A DNA stretch of 64,000 nt from CAVORB01 sp963736235 (GTDB lineage: Bacteria; Pseudomonadota; Gammaproteobacteria; Chromatiales; Chromatiaceae). The DNA lies in NCBI GenBank assembly GCA_963736235.1, contig CAVTOR010000031.1, positions 1 to 64,000 on the forward strand. The letters are read 5' to 3'. The translations under genes were made by a program, and so were the position numbers. Below the pieces are notes generated by a model. It was not told the DNA's origin and made no database searches. It saw only the letters and a program-made list of their open reading frames with translations. Numbering within the stretch: position 1 is the first letter of the stretch; each line of letters starts with the position of its first letter. Positions 45,912-54,964 of this stretch are shown here, one piece after another.

Positions 45912-47288
45912 CTACTCGACCGTGCGTTCAGTCTGATCCCGGGCCTCGGCGTCGGCGATTAGCCGCTCCAGGACCCCGGCGTCGGGCTCCCCGTTCAGGC
46001 GCATGCCCTCGATGGCGGGGAAGAGGTCGGAGACGACGATTTGGTCGCCCGGCTCGAGTCCCGCGGCAATGACGGCGTACTCGGGCTGCACATTGGCCAC
46101 ATCGACCTCGCGGATCTCCAGACGTCCGTCCCGCAGCAGATACACCCGCCCCGCGTGGAGGGCATCGCGCGGGATCACCAGTCGATCCGGCCGGGGACGT
46201 CCGCGCAGGTCCACTTCCACGAACAGCCCCTTGACCAGGGGCGGGCGCACGCCGGGCTCGACGTCGCCATAGGGCTCGTCCACGACCACGATGACTCCGA
46301 CGGTGCGGGTCTCCGGGTCCAGGGTGTCGCTCAATCGGGAGAAACGGGCGGGCCACACGACGTCGCCCGAGGGGTCGCGCAGCGAGACCCGGGCGGTGAC
46401 GCCAAGCCGCTCCCCGATGCTCGCCGGGTTTCCCTGGTTCAGGTCCATCTTCCCGTGTCCCGAGCCCAGCATGGCGCGCATCCGCGCGATGGGGATCTGC
46501 GCCTCGATCTCGGCCTTGTCGATGGCGTCCGCCTTGACCAGCGTGTTGCCCTCGCGCACGTACTGCGCCTGCTCGACGTTGACTTCCGAGATGCGCGCGC
46601 GGAACGGCAGGCGGATCTCGGTGCGGCTGAGGTCCAGGCGCACGCTCTCGAGCTGCGCCTGGTGGCGGGCGAGCTGGGCCTCCAGCAACTCGCGCTCGGC
46701 GGGCAGCAGATTCAGCGCGTTCTTCTGGGACTGGACCTGCTGGCGCTGGGCGAGGAGGTTGCGCTGCTCCTTCTCGAACTCGGAGGCGCTGACCGTGCCC
46801 TTCTGCACCAGCTCCGCGTTGCGCGCGAGCTCGGCCTCGCGCAGGGACAACGCCTCCTCCTCGATCGCCAGGGAGGCGCGGCTGTTGGCCTCCTTGATGG
46901 CCATCTCCGATAGCTGGGCGCGGGTGGAGAGGATGTCCGCCTGGACCTGGGACACCGCCAGCTCGTATTCGGTGGGGTCGATCCGCAGCAGCAGCTCGCC
47001 CTCCGGCAGCATGGCGCCTTTGCGCAGGCGCGGGTGGGTCTCGACGATCCGCCCGCTGACCTCCGCGACCGCTTCCCACACCCGTTCGGGCTTGACGCGC
47101 CCGTAGCCGAGCGCGCGGGGAACCTCGGTCACCAGGGGCGCCTCGATGGTGCGCACCACCCGCGCGGGCGGCTCAGAGGCCCGCTGCTCAGGCGGCGCGC
47201 CGCGGTTTGTAAGGAAAACGAAAATGGCGATGCCCGCGGCGAGCGGGACGAAGAACAGCCACTTTCGGGTGAATATGGATTGGCTCAT
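45912..47288 (-). CDS. RND periplasmic adaptor (membrane fusion protein)
   Basis: 458 residues. One N-terminal helix (KWLFFVPLAAGIAIFVFLTN) anchors it. A lipoyl-like half (AEVSGRIVETHPRLRKGAML) is followed by a long alpha-hairpin coiled coil (about 110-230, heptads of Leu/Ala/Gln/Glu). Then come the second lipoyl half (IRLPFRARISEVNVEQAQYV) and beta-barrel/MP domains (LVKGLFVEVDLRGRPRPDRL). It bridges the RND pump and an outer-membrane channel. It precedes the pump gene in one probable operon. Confidence 0.88.
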   Translation of the reverse strand: MSQSIFTRKWLFFVPLAAGIAIFVFLTNRGAPPEQRASEPPARVVRTIEAPLVTEVPRALGYGRVKPERVWEAVAEVSGRIVETHPRLRKGAMLPEGELLLRIDPTEYELAVSQVQADILSTRAQLSEMAIKEANSRASLAIEEEALSLREAELARNAELVQKGTVSASEFEKEQRNLLAQRQQVQSQKNALNLLPAERELLEAQLARHQAQLESVRLDLSRTEIRLPFRARISEVNVEQAQYVREGNTLVKADAIDKAEIEAQIPIARMRAMLGSGHGKMDLNQGNPASIGERLGVTARVSLRDPSGDVVWPARFSRLSDTLDPETRTVGVIVVVDEPYGDVEPGVRPPLVKGLFVEVDLRGRPRPDRLVIPRDALHAGRVYLLRDGRLEIREVDVANVQPEYAVIAAGLEPGDQIVVSDLFPAIEGMRLNGEPDAGVLERLIADAEARDQTERTVE

Positions 47289-47522
47289 GGACTGACGGAA
47301 TGCCTCGAAGCGGAGCGACCGGCGCGGGCGGCCAAGCTTGCGTCCCGGTTCCAGGGGCGGATATGAACCGACGCACCAGCGCGCGGCTCACCCGCTCGTC
47401 CCTGGTCGCGCGCCGCGAACCGAGCCAGCCAACCGGGCCGAGCCAGGCTGCCAGAGCTGGGGCGCTTCAGGGGATCGCGGGCGGAATGCCTGCGGGTGGA
47501 AACGCCGGCTTCGTCGCCCCGC

Positions 47523-47804
47523 TCATTCGATGATCCGCATCGCCAGCAAGAAAATGTTTCGATCCAGCTTCTTGCAACGCAGAACCTTGCAGGGCGTGTC
47601 GATCTCCCGAGCTTCCCGCCAGATGACGTCACGATCGACCTCGAGTGCCGGTCCGACGTAAACGCAGGCTAGACCCGCGTAACTTTCGTTGACAATCAAC
47701 CCAGTAAGCGTGATTTCCTCCTCTCGGTCCTGGATCAGGAGACGCACGATCGTGCTGTCCGGATCTCGGTACCTCAGGTGGGCTCTTCTGTTCTCGTCAC
47801 TCAT
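47523..47804 (-). CDS. Small PilZ-like protein
   Basis: 93 residues with RRAHLRYR near the N-terminus and NESYAGLACVYVG in the middle. Together these match the PilZ RxxxR and [DN]xSxxG c-di-GMP-binding motifs, followed by beta strands. The ribosome site is AGGAAAAGCG, seven bases before the ATG. It may be a stand-alone c-di-GMP sensor; the partner is unknown. It sits between the RND genes and the two-component system, all on the minus strand. Confidence 0.6.
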   Translation of the reverse strand: MSDENRRAHLRYRDPDSTIVRLLIQDREEEITLTGLIVNESYAGLACVYVGPALEVDRDVIWREAREIDTPCKVLRCKKLDRNIFLLAMRIIE

Positions 47805-48122
47805 GCTGATTCGCTTTTCCTAAAGACATCGGAGTGGACTGGGCAACGCAAATCCGCGTGAGCCCGAAAGGCCTTCGGTGCCCGGACGCGGGAACATGAT
47901 CCCGATCCGGCCTGTGGCAGGGGGATCCCCGGATGAAGCCACCGCGGATCGACATTGGGGCATGACCCGCGATGGTAGCCGCGACCAAAATCGACGGCAA
48001 GGCGCGTCGCGACCCTTGAGCGAGACCCGGGCCGCACCGATCCCGCGACGAGCGATCGCGCCGCGCGGATCGCCGGCGCGGCGACATGGGGCGCAGACCC
48101 GACGGCCGGCTCCGCGGCAACC
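47805..48122. other. Intergenic, no gene seen
   Basis: 318 bp between the response-regulator stop and the PilZ-like gene. No hairpin with a T-tract and no credible small gene found. Confidence 0.4.
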
Positions 48123-49499
48123 TCAGGATTGGGTTTCCCCCGCCGAATCAGGATCCTCCGGCCGCTGCAGCTGATGATCGCGAATCAGGCGGCGCAGCCG
48201 CGGACGCGAGACGCCGAGAACCTCGCAGGCGCGCCCCTTGTGCCAGCCGACACTCTCCAGGACCCGCAGCACATGAGCCCGCTCCACCTCCGCCAGACTC
48301 ATCTCGGCCAGCGGACGCCCCGTCTCCCGCGATCCCCGATCGGGGCAGAGGTCCGGAGCGAACAGCTCGCTGGTCAGCACCGTACCCTGGCACAAGGCCA
48401 CCGCCTTCATGAGCCGGTTCTCGAGCTCCCGCACGTTGCCCGGCCAGCGGTAGGCGTGGAAGCAGTCCATCACGTCGGCGGCCAGATGTGTGGTCCGGCG
48501 CCCGGTCTCGCGGTTGATGCGCGCCAGCAGGGCGTCAACCAGGTCGGGCAGATCCTCCAGCCGCTCGCGCAATGGCGGCAAGTGGATATTGACCACCTGC
48601 AGCCGGAAGAAGAGGTCCTCCCGGAATCCCCCCTCCTCCACCCGCTGCGCCAGGTCCGCGTTGGTGGCGGCCAGGATGCGGGCATCCGTCTTCTCCACCA
48701 GCTGAGCGCCCAGCGGCATGAACTCCTTGTACTGCAGCACCCGCAGCAGCTTGGCCTGCATCGCCGGCGAGAGCTCACTGATCTCGTCGAGGAAGATGGT
48801 GCCTCCCCGTGCGAGCGAGAACTTGCCGATCTGGCGGCTCACGGCACCGGTAAAGGCCCCGCGCTCGTGCCCGAACATGTCCGATTCGAGCAGGGTCTCC
48901 ACCAGCGCGGCGCAGTTGACCACGACAAAGGGGCCTTGCGGATGCTCGCCCGCCCGGTGGACGGCGCGCGCAACTAGCTCCTTGCCGGTGCCGGACTCAC
49001 CGGTGATGAGCACCGTGGCCGGACTCTTTGCGACCAGCCCGATGGTCTTGAAGACCTCCTTCATGTCCCGGCTGCGCCCAACCATGGTGAGGCTGCCGGG
49101 CATTTCCCGCGGGCCGTCGGCGAGGGCGATGCGTTCGCCGGCGACCTGCAGGGCCTTGGCCACGGCCCGGTCGAGCTCGTCGATGTCGATGGGTTTGTGG
49201 ATGTAATCCACCGCCCCCTTCTGCATCGCCTCGATGGTGCTCTCCATGTCATGAAAGGCCGTGATCATGATGACCCGCGCGCCCGGATGTGCGCGCCTGA
49301 ACTCGTCGAGCCCCTCCAACCCGGAGCGACCGGGCATGCGGATATCCAAAATGATGAGGTCTGGCGGCAGCTCGCTGGCCGCGGCCAGACCCGCATCCAC
49401 GCTGTGCGCGGTATCCGTCTGGTGTCCCTGGGCCTGCAGGTGCAGCTGCAGGGCGCGGCAACCAGCGATGTCATCGTCGACAATGAGAATTCTGGGCAT
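48123..49499 (-). CDS. NtrC-family sigma-54 response regulator
   Basis: 458 residues. The receiver domain (1-120) has the acidic pocket DDD near residue 8, the phospho-acceptor in LIILDIRMPG (about Asp53), then MITAF and YIHKPID. The AAA+ domain (about 140-375) carries Walker A GESGTGKE, the sigma-54 contact loop GAFTGA and DEISELSPAMQAKLLRVLQ. A Fis-type helix-turn-helix ends the protein (VGWHKGRACEVLGVSRPRLR). It activates sigma-54 promoters when phosphorylated by the adjacent kinase. Targets are unknown; no -24/-12 promoter was spotted nearby. Confidence 0.92.
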   Translation of the reverse strand: MPRILIVDDDIAGCRALQLHLQAQGHQTDTAHSVDAGLAAASELPPDLIILDIRMPGRSGLEGLDEFRRAHPGARVIMITAFHDMESTIEAMQKGAVDYIHKPIDIDELDRAVAKALQVAGERIALADGPREMPGSLTMVGRSRDMKEVFKTIGLVAKSPATVLITGESGTGKELVARAVHRAGEHPQGPFVVVNCAALVETLLESDMFGHERGAFTGAVSRQIGKFSLARGGTIFLDEISELSPAMQAKLLRVLQYKEFMPLGAQLVEKTDARILAATNADLAQRVEEGGFREDLFFRLQVVNIHLPPLRERLEDLPDLVDALLARINRETGRRTTHLAADVMDCFHAYRWPGNVRELENRLMKAVALCQGTVLTSELFAPDLCPDRGSRETGRPLAEMSLAEVERAHVLRVLESVGWHKGRACEVLGVSRPRLRRLIRDHQLQRPEDPDSAGETQS

Positions 49500-49508
49500 G
49501 GTTGGACG

Positions 49509-52148
49509 TCACCCGGCGGCGCGGGCCGATTCGGGCGCGTCAGCCTCTCCGGTCGTTGGCAAGTCCGATGCGGCTTGCAGTCTCGGCACGGTCGGAAGCA
49601 GGACCCGCGCACAGGTGCCCCGGGGCTGGTTGGGAATCAATTCGACGGAACCGCCGTGCTGGTCCAGGATCTTGCGCACGATGGCGAGCCCGAGGCCGGT
49701 CCCCTTGGCGCGAGTGGTGAAGAAGGGCTCGAACAACCTGGGAGCGTCCTCGGCGGTGATACCCCGGCCGTTGTCGCAGATGTCGATCCGTATCCGTGTC
49801 CCGTTCTCGCCGAGCTCCATCCCGGTGGCGATCGACACGCGGCGCTCCCCGGGGGGCAGCTCGTCGGTCGCCTGCGCGGCGTTGTTGATGAGGTTGAAGA
49901 ACACCTGACGCAGCTGGGTGGGATCCCCGGGGAAGGTCGGCAGCCGCTCATGGTAGCGGCTTTCCAGCATTACTCCCTGGCCCGCGAGCCGGTGCTCGGC
50001 CAACCCGACCGCGGTCTGCATCAGCCGATCGGCGCTCAGCCACTCCACGGCGGGGGCCTGGGGCCGCGCGTAGGTAAGCATGTCCGAGAGTATGGCCTCC
50101 ATGTACGCCACCTGCTCGCGGGCGATGGTCCGCAACTCCTGGGCCTCGCCGCTGGGGGCGGTCTGCTTGCTCAGAACCTGGAGCGCGATCTTCACCGACG
50201 ACAGGGGGTTTCGCAGATCGTGCGCGATCATGGTCGCCATTCGCCCCACCTCTGCCAGCGCCTGGGCGTGAGCAAGCTCGCGGTTGCGGATCTCCACCTC
50301 CTGCTCCAGCCGCTTGCGCTCGGTAATGTCCTCCTTGACCGCGAGGAAGTGCGTGATGGCGCCGTCGCGATCGCGCAGCGCGGAGATGGACGCCGACTCC
50401 CAGTAAAGCTCGCCGTTCTTGCGCCGGTTGTGGAACTCCCCACGCCACTCACCGCCGCCGCTGACGGTCTGCCACAGATCACTGTAGGCGGCCGCGGGCT
50501 TGTCCCCGGACTTGAGGATGCGCGGGTTCTCGCCCACAACCTCGTCGAGCCCGTAGCCCGTGACGTCGGTGAACTTGGGGTTAACGTACTCGATGCGCCC
50601 CTGACGGTCGGTGATGACCACGATGCTCGGGCTCTGCTCCACCGCCTGGCTCAGCTTGCGCACGGCCGCCTCGTTGCGCTGCTTGTCGGTGATGTCCTCC
50701 CCGATGGCCGTGACGCCGATCGGTCGCCCATCCACGTCGACGTTGAGGCTGTTGTGCCACGCGAGCAGCCGGCGTTCGCCGGCGCGGGTGAGCACCTCGC
50801 ACGTATACCGGGGCGGGAAATGCTCCGGGGCGTCCAGGCTGCCCAGCACGCCGGAGATGCGCTCGCGGTCCTCGGCAGGGGTAAAGCGCTCCAGCCAGCG
50901 CTCGCCGAGCACCTCCCCCCGCGTCCACCCGGTTATCTGCTGGAAGTAGAGGTTGCAGAAGGTGACCCGGCCGTTGCGGTCGAGGGCGATGGCGGCGAGC
51001 TGGATATCCTCCAGAGTCCGGCGGAAACGGCGTTCGTACTCGCTCTGCAGCTCCGCCTGATGATGATGTACGCGGGAACGAGCGAGCAACAGGGAGCCCA
51101 GGGCCAGCAGGGCCAGCATCGCGCCGTACAGCGCGCGATGCTCGGCGATGAACTGCCCCGGATTCGGCGCGAGCTCCCCCGGGGCGAGAACGGAGACGAC
51201 CTTCCACGCGTAACCGTCGAATTCCGGCAGGGAGCTCTCGGTAGACACGGCGCCGTTGTCACGAAGCGCGGCTCGGGCCACCTGATGGGGAGAAACGGTG
51301 ACGAAGGTGAACAGGCCGTTGTCGGTCACGAACTGGCCCCGCTCGCTCGCTCCGATGCGCCGCCATTCGGCGGGGAAACGCCGACCAAAGGTGCGGTCGG
51401 ACCCCAGCATGAATCCCCAGGAGTCCCGCGGATCCGGACTCTGCAGCCAGTAGCCCCGGGGCTCGATAAGATGAATGTGGTCGGCGAGCGGGCCGGCGGC
51501 GCTCCTGACACCGTTGAGCAGGCGCTGACCCAGGTAATTGAGGACCACCATCCCCGCGCGCCGGCCGTCGCCGTCGAAGACAGTGGTGGCGAAGCGCATC
51601 ACCGGCTTGAAGGGGCGTTCGATGTCCCCCTGCTCGATATTCAGGTCGAGGGGGGAGATGTAGATGTCCCCCGGTGGGAGGCCCTCGGCGGCGGCGACAT
51701 AGTAGCGGTCCGACTTATCCTGCAGCTCGGACGGGGGAACGGTTACAGCTCGCCCACCGATCAAATTGACCCGCAGGGTCTCGCGTCCCACGGGGTCGAT
51801 GAAACGGATCTGGTCGTAGAACCGCTTCTGCTCGGCGAAGATGACGAACACACGCTCCAGGTCCCGGTCCGGCACGGCGGCTCCCGTCAGCGCCATCTGC
51901 TCGATGTGGCGGGCGAGCACCATGAGATCGGTCGCCACCGTCGCCATATCCGCCACCATCACCTGACGGACCAGCTCGAGCCCCGCCCGCTCCGCGGTTT
52001 CGCGGCCTACACGCTCGGAGCGGTAGGCGGTGTAATAGTGGATCGCGGCAATCGCCACCAGGGCAGCGACGGCGGACAGGAAGGTCCACAGGAATGTCTG
52101 CGGCAGTCGCCCGGACGTGGGGGCTTGGGTCTGGATGGCAGGGCGCAT
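49509..52148 (-). CDS. Membrane PAS sensor histidine kinase
   Basis: 879 residues. Membrane helix 1 (about 18-40), a periplasmic dCache-like sensor (about 45-340, with QDKSDRYYVAAAEG and PVMRFATTVFDGDGRRAGMV) and helix 2 (about 345-365). Two PAS domains follow (DIQLAAIALDRNGRVTFCNL and SPSIVVITDRQGRIEYVNPK). HisKA has the phospho-site MIAHDLRNPLSS, and HATPase_c has NLINNAAQATDE, DNGRGIT and FFTTRAKGTGLGL. The stop lies 9 bp from the regulator's start, so the pair is co-expressed. dCache sensors usually bind small organic ligands. Confidence 0.92.
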   Translation of the reverse strand: MRPAIQTQAPTSGRLPQTFLWTFLSAVAALVAIAAIHYYTAYRSERVGRETAERAGLELVRQVMVADMATVATDLMVLARHIEQMALTGAAVPDRDLERVFVIFAEQKRFYDQIRFIDPVGRETLRVNLIGGRAVTVPPSELQDKSDRYYVAAAEGLPPGDIYISPLDLNIEQGDIERPFKPVMRFATTVFDGDGRRAGMVVLNYLGQRLLNGVRSAAGPLADHIHLIEPRGYWLQSPDPRDSWGFMLGSDRTFGRRFPAEWRRIGASERGQFVTDNGLFTFVTVSPHQVARAALRDNGAVSTESSLPEFDGYAWKVVSVLAPGELAPNPGQFIAEHRALYGAMLALLALGSLLLARSRVHHHQAELQSEYERRFRRTLEDIQLAAIALDRNGRVTFCNLYFQQITGWTRGEVLGERWLERFTPAEDRERISGVLGSLDAPEHFPPRYTCEVLTRAGERRLLAWHNSLNVDVDGRPIGVTAIGEDITDKQRNEAAVRKLSQAVEQSPSIVVITDRQGRIEYVNPKFTDVTGYGLDEVVGENPRILKSGDKPAAAYSDLWQTVSGGGEWRGEFHNRRKNGELYWESASISALRDRDGAITHFLAVKEDITERKRLEQEVEIRNRELAHAQALAEVGRMATMIAHDLRNPLSSVKIALQVLSKQTAPSGEAQELRTIAREQVAYMEAILSDMLTYARPQAPAVEWLSADRLMQTAVGLAEHRLAGQGVMLESRYHERLPTFPGDPTQLRQVFFNLINNAAQATDELPPGERRVSIATGMELGENGTRIRIDICDNGRGITAEDAPRLFEPFFTTRAKGTGLGLAIVRKILDQHGGSVELIPNQPRGTCARVLLPTVPRLQAASDLPTTGEADAPESARAAG

Positions 52149-52405
52149 GCGAAGATCCGGGCCTAATCGCCGTGGCGAACACCCGCGCTCGAGTGTCGCC
52201 GATCAGTCGGCAAGGGTCTCGCGGAACCGCGGGCAACCGCATGATGTTGACCGCGAAGCCGTGCCTTGTCGACCCCGCCGTAGGCACGGGCGCCACGCAG
52301 GGCGGCGAGCGGCGTTGTCAGCTTTCGGCCTGTTCCGCTACCCTGCGGGGTGCCTGTACCCTTTCGAACAAGCCATGAAACCGCAGGGAGAGCCGATACG
52401 ACGCC

Positions 52406-53044
52406 ATGAACCACACATCCGTCCTTCTTGCCCTGGTCGTCGTCGCCTGCACCGGCTGCGGCGGCGCGCAAACGGTTCAGAACTCCGCCCCCGCTTCCGG
52501 AACCAAGCCGTTTCGCGTCCAGTCCGCCGACCTGGACATCAGGCTTCACGGCGCGCTGGGCGACGGAGACGCCGGCACCCTGGTACGGGACGCCGGTTGG
52601 CTCGAGTATCAGCTCACGATCGAGAACCGCGGCACGCGGCCGCTGACGATTCGAAACGTCAAGCTCCTGACGCCGGAGGGACGCTATTTCGATTCCGCCT
52701 CGGCCTACCAGGAAATCACCGCACCGCCCGACATGGCAACAGAGGTCGCACAGGATGTCGCCGTGCGCTCCGCGGGAATCGCCGCGGGACAGGTGATTCC
52801 CTATGGCGGGGCGATCGTGGGCATCCTCTCCGGTGCCGCCTCCGCCTCGTCGGCCCAGTCGAAGACGAGCGCGAGCCGGGATTTCGCGCTACGCCGGCTC
52901 AAGGACGTAGAGCTCGCGCCCGGCGGGCGGGTGCGCGGCAGCGCCTTCCTTCCCAGCATCGCGGACGCCAATGCCCTGGTGCTGATCTGGGAGCGCGGCG
53001 AAGCGTCAGGACAGGTCGATCTGCCCCTCCGCGCCGGCAGGTAG
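52406..53044 (+). CDS. Hypothetical lipoprotein
   Basis: 212 residues with a type II signal ending at VACTGC or CTGC (Cys15/Cys18). The domain LEYQLTIENRGTRPLTIRNV suggests an Ig-like beta sandwich. A Gly/Ala-rich hydrophobic stretch (GQVIPYGGAIVGILSGAASA, about 130-155) could insert into or lie on a membrane. The strands end in SGQVDLPLRAGR. The function is unknown. It is divergent from the kinase gene and convergent with batD. Confidence 0.65.
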   Translation: MNHTSVLLALVVVACTGCGGAQTVQNSAPASGTKPFRVQSADLDIRLHGALGDGDAGTLVRDAGWLEYQLTIENRGTRPLTIRNVKLLTPEGRYFDSASAYQEITAPPDMATEVAQDVAVRSAGIAAGQVIPYGGAIVGILSGAASASSAQSKTSASRDFALRRLKDVELAPGGRVRGSAFLPSIADANALVLIWERGEASGQVDLPLRAGR

Positions 53045-53075
53045 CGAATCGGGCACACCCGTATTTTCCGCGGAA

Positions 53076-54942
53076 TCAAGCACCCCGCGGGTAGAGAGGC
53101 GGCAGCACGTCGCCTGCGGCCGCGCGGTCATCGCTCCCACGCGACGCCCGCGACAGGATCGACTCGAGCACACTCCAGGTACGGGCGCCGTCCCAGCGCG
53201 TCGCGGCCCCGGCATAGAGACAGCGATCCAAGTTCCTCCAGCGCGTCGGCTGCCCCGGCGTCGAGGCGCCTGGCCAGGTCCTCCAGGCGCCGCGGGGGTG
53301 CCTCGGGCCAGGCGACGGCCGCCCAGGCGAGCAGGGCTTCCCTGGCCGCCTTGGGATCACCCGCGGCGCACGCGCGCTTGATCCCGGAGCGCAGATGGGA
53401 CATCGACGTCCGCTGCGCACTACCCGGCGTCTTGCCTCTCTTCGCCTCGCTCCGTTGCCGCGACGCTCGGCGCTCGCGCAGCCAGAGTCCCAGCGTCAGG
53501 AGCCAGACGACGACCAGCCCGCCCGAGATCCACGGCCAGAAGCCCGCGGGGAACGGCCAGTCTATCGGCGCGGGCCTTTCGCTCGGCGAAGCCACGTCCT
53601 GGATACCCGCCGGCCCCCCTGGGGTTTGCTGCGCCGGCCGCTCCGATTCCGCTTGCGCCAGCGAAGGCTGGGCTGCGGGTTGAGGTGGGGCCTCCAGCGC
53701 ACCTGCTCGCGCCGGCAGGACATTCACGACGCGCGCGGGCAGGGCCGCCACCCGCTCGCGGTCGGCCTCGGTGTCCCACCAGGAGAGCCGCACCGCGGGT
53801 AGCGTAAGCTCCCCCTCCGCCGAGGCGACCAGCGCCAGCTTGATTTCCTTGAGGGACACCAGATCGTCCCCGTCGGCGCGGGTCTCGGCGCGCGCCTTGT
53901 CCGGATAGGCTCTGACGCCATCGGGAAGCGGAATCTCGAGATCCGGCAACTGCGCATCCGTCAGGCCCTGGGCCGTGATCGCGATGGTCCGGGTAACGGG
54001 CTCGCCGGCCCGCAGCTCCGAGATGTCCGGGGACCAGGTCTCGACGAGCTGCAGCGACTCCGCGGGCAACCAGGGGGAGCCGGTGCCCGCCGGCTGGGGA
54101 CGGACGGTAAGCTCGAGCTCGCGTCCGCTCACCCGCACCGGGCGCGTACTCTGAAACAGGCCGCCCATGTCCTCGAAGGGGTCGCGTCCGAAGAAGCGCT
54201 CGAAGTCCTGGCCGAGCGCGCCGCCGAACATGCTCTCGCGCGGGGTCTTGCGGCTGGCGCGCGGTTCCGGGACCTCCCCGGTCAGCACCGGCGCCTGGAT
54301 CGTGACCGCACCGCTGCGCTGGGGGAACACCGCATAGCTGCGCTCGATGACCTGGTAACGCCGGCCGTTTCGATAACTCTCGAACCTCCTGTCCTCCCCC
54401 AGCCGCTCGATGATGCTGCCCTCGGAGACCGGGTCGGTCAGACTCCCCTGGCTCACGTTGACGCTGCTCAGCACACGGGCACGGTAGATCACCTGGCCCT
54501 GGACATAGGGCGACTCCTGATCCACCTCGACCTCCAGCATCACCGGCAGGCTCTCCCCCACCTCCGCGGCGCGGTCGGCCGGCAGCACCTCCACCGCCAG
54601 CGGCTCGCTCGACAGGTCCCCGAGCGCGAGAGACGGGACATTGAGGGCGCCGCTGCGCTTGGGTGCGAGCATGAACTGCCATTCGCGCACGCTGCTGGAG
54701 CGCCCGTTGACGATGCTCATGCGCGTGCTTTGTCCCTGGTTCGTCACCTCGAAATCCGCCTCCAGTGGGCTGAGGTCCGGGACACCCCAGGCATCCCCCG
54801 GGGCGGTCAAGGTCAGGACCAGCGCCTCGCCTTCCACGATGCGCGTGCGGTCGAGGCTTGCGTCCAGTCCGGCAGCCAGGAGATCGCCGCACAGGAGCAG
54901 GCCGACGAGAAGGTTGCGGAGCGTCTTTGCGGATGTGCTCAT
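53076..54942 (-). CDS. batD: BatD (oxygen tolerance protein; one frameshift near the end)
   Basis: About 620 residues. Signal peptide (LLVGLLLCGDLLA), then repeated Ig-like domains (LDRTRIVEGEALVLTLTAPG, VMLEVEVDQESPYVQGQVIY) as in BatD/DUF3999-like proteins. One membrane helix (WPWISGGLVVVWLLTLGLWL) and a cytoplasmic tail follow. The last about 50 residues (RWDGARTWSVLESILSRASR) are in the next frame after a shift near 53225. It works with BatA/B/C in stress tolerance in Bacteroides, Leptospira and others; the mechanism is not settled. Last gene of the operon. Confidence 0.85.
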
Positions 54943-54964
54943 GCTTGCTCAAGGATGGGTCGTA

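Noticed and set aside
43552..45936. Plus-strand open frame of 794 codons opposite the RND pump
   Set aside because: It mirrors a well-conserved RND gene and shows low-complexity Arg/His/Gln-rich sequence.
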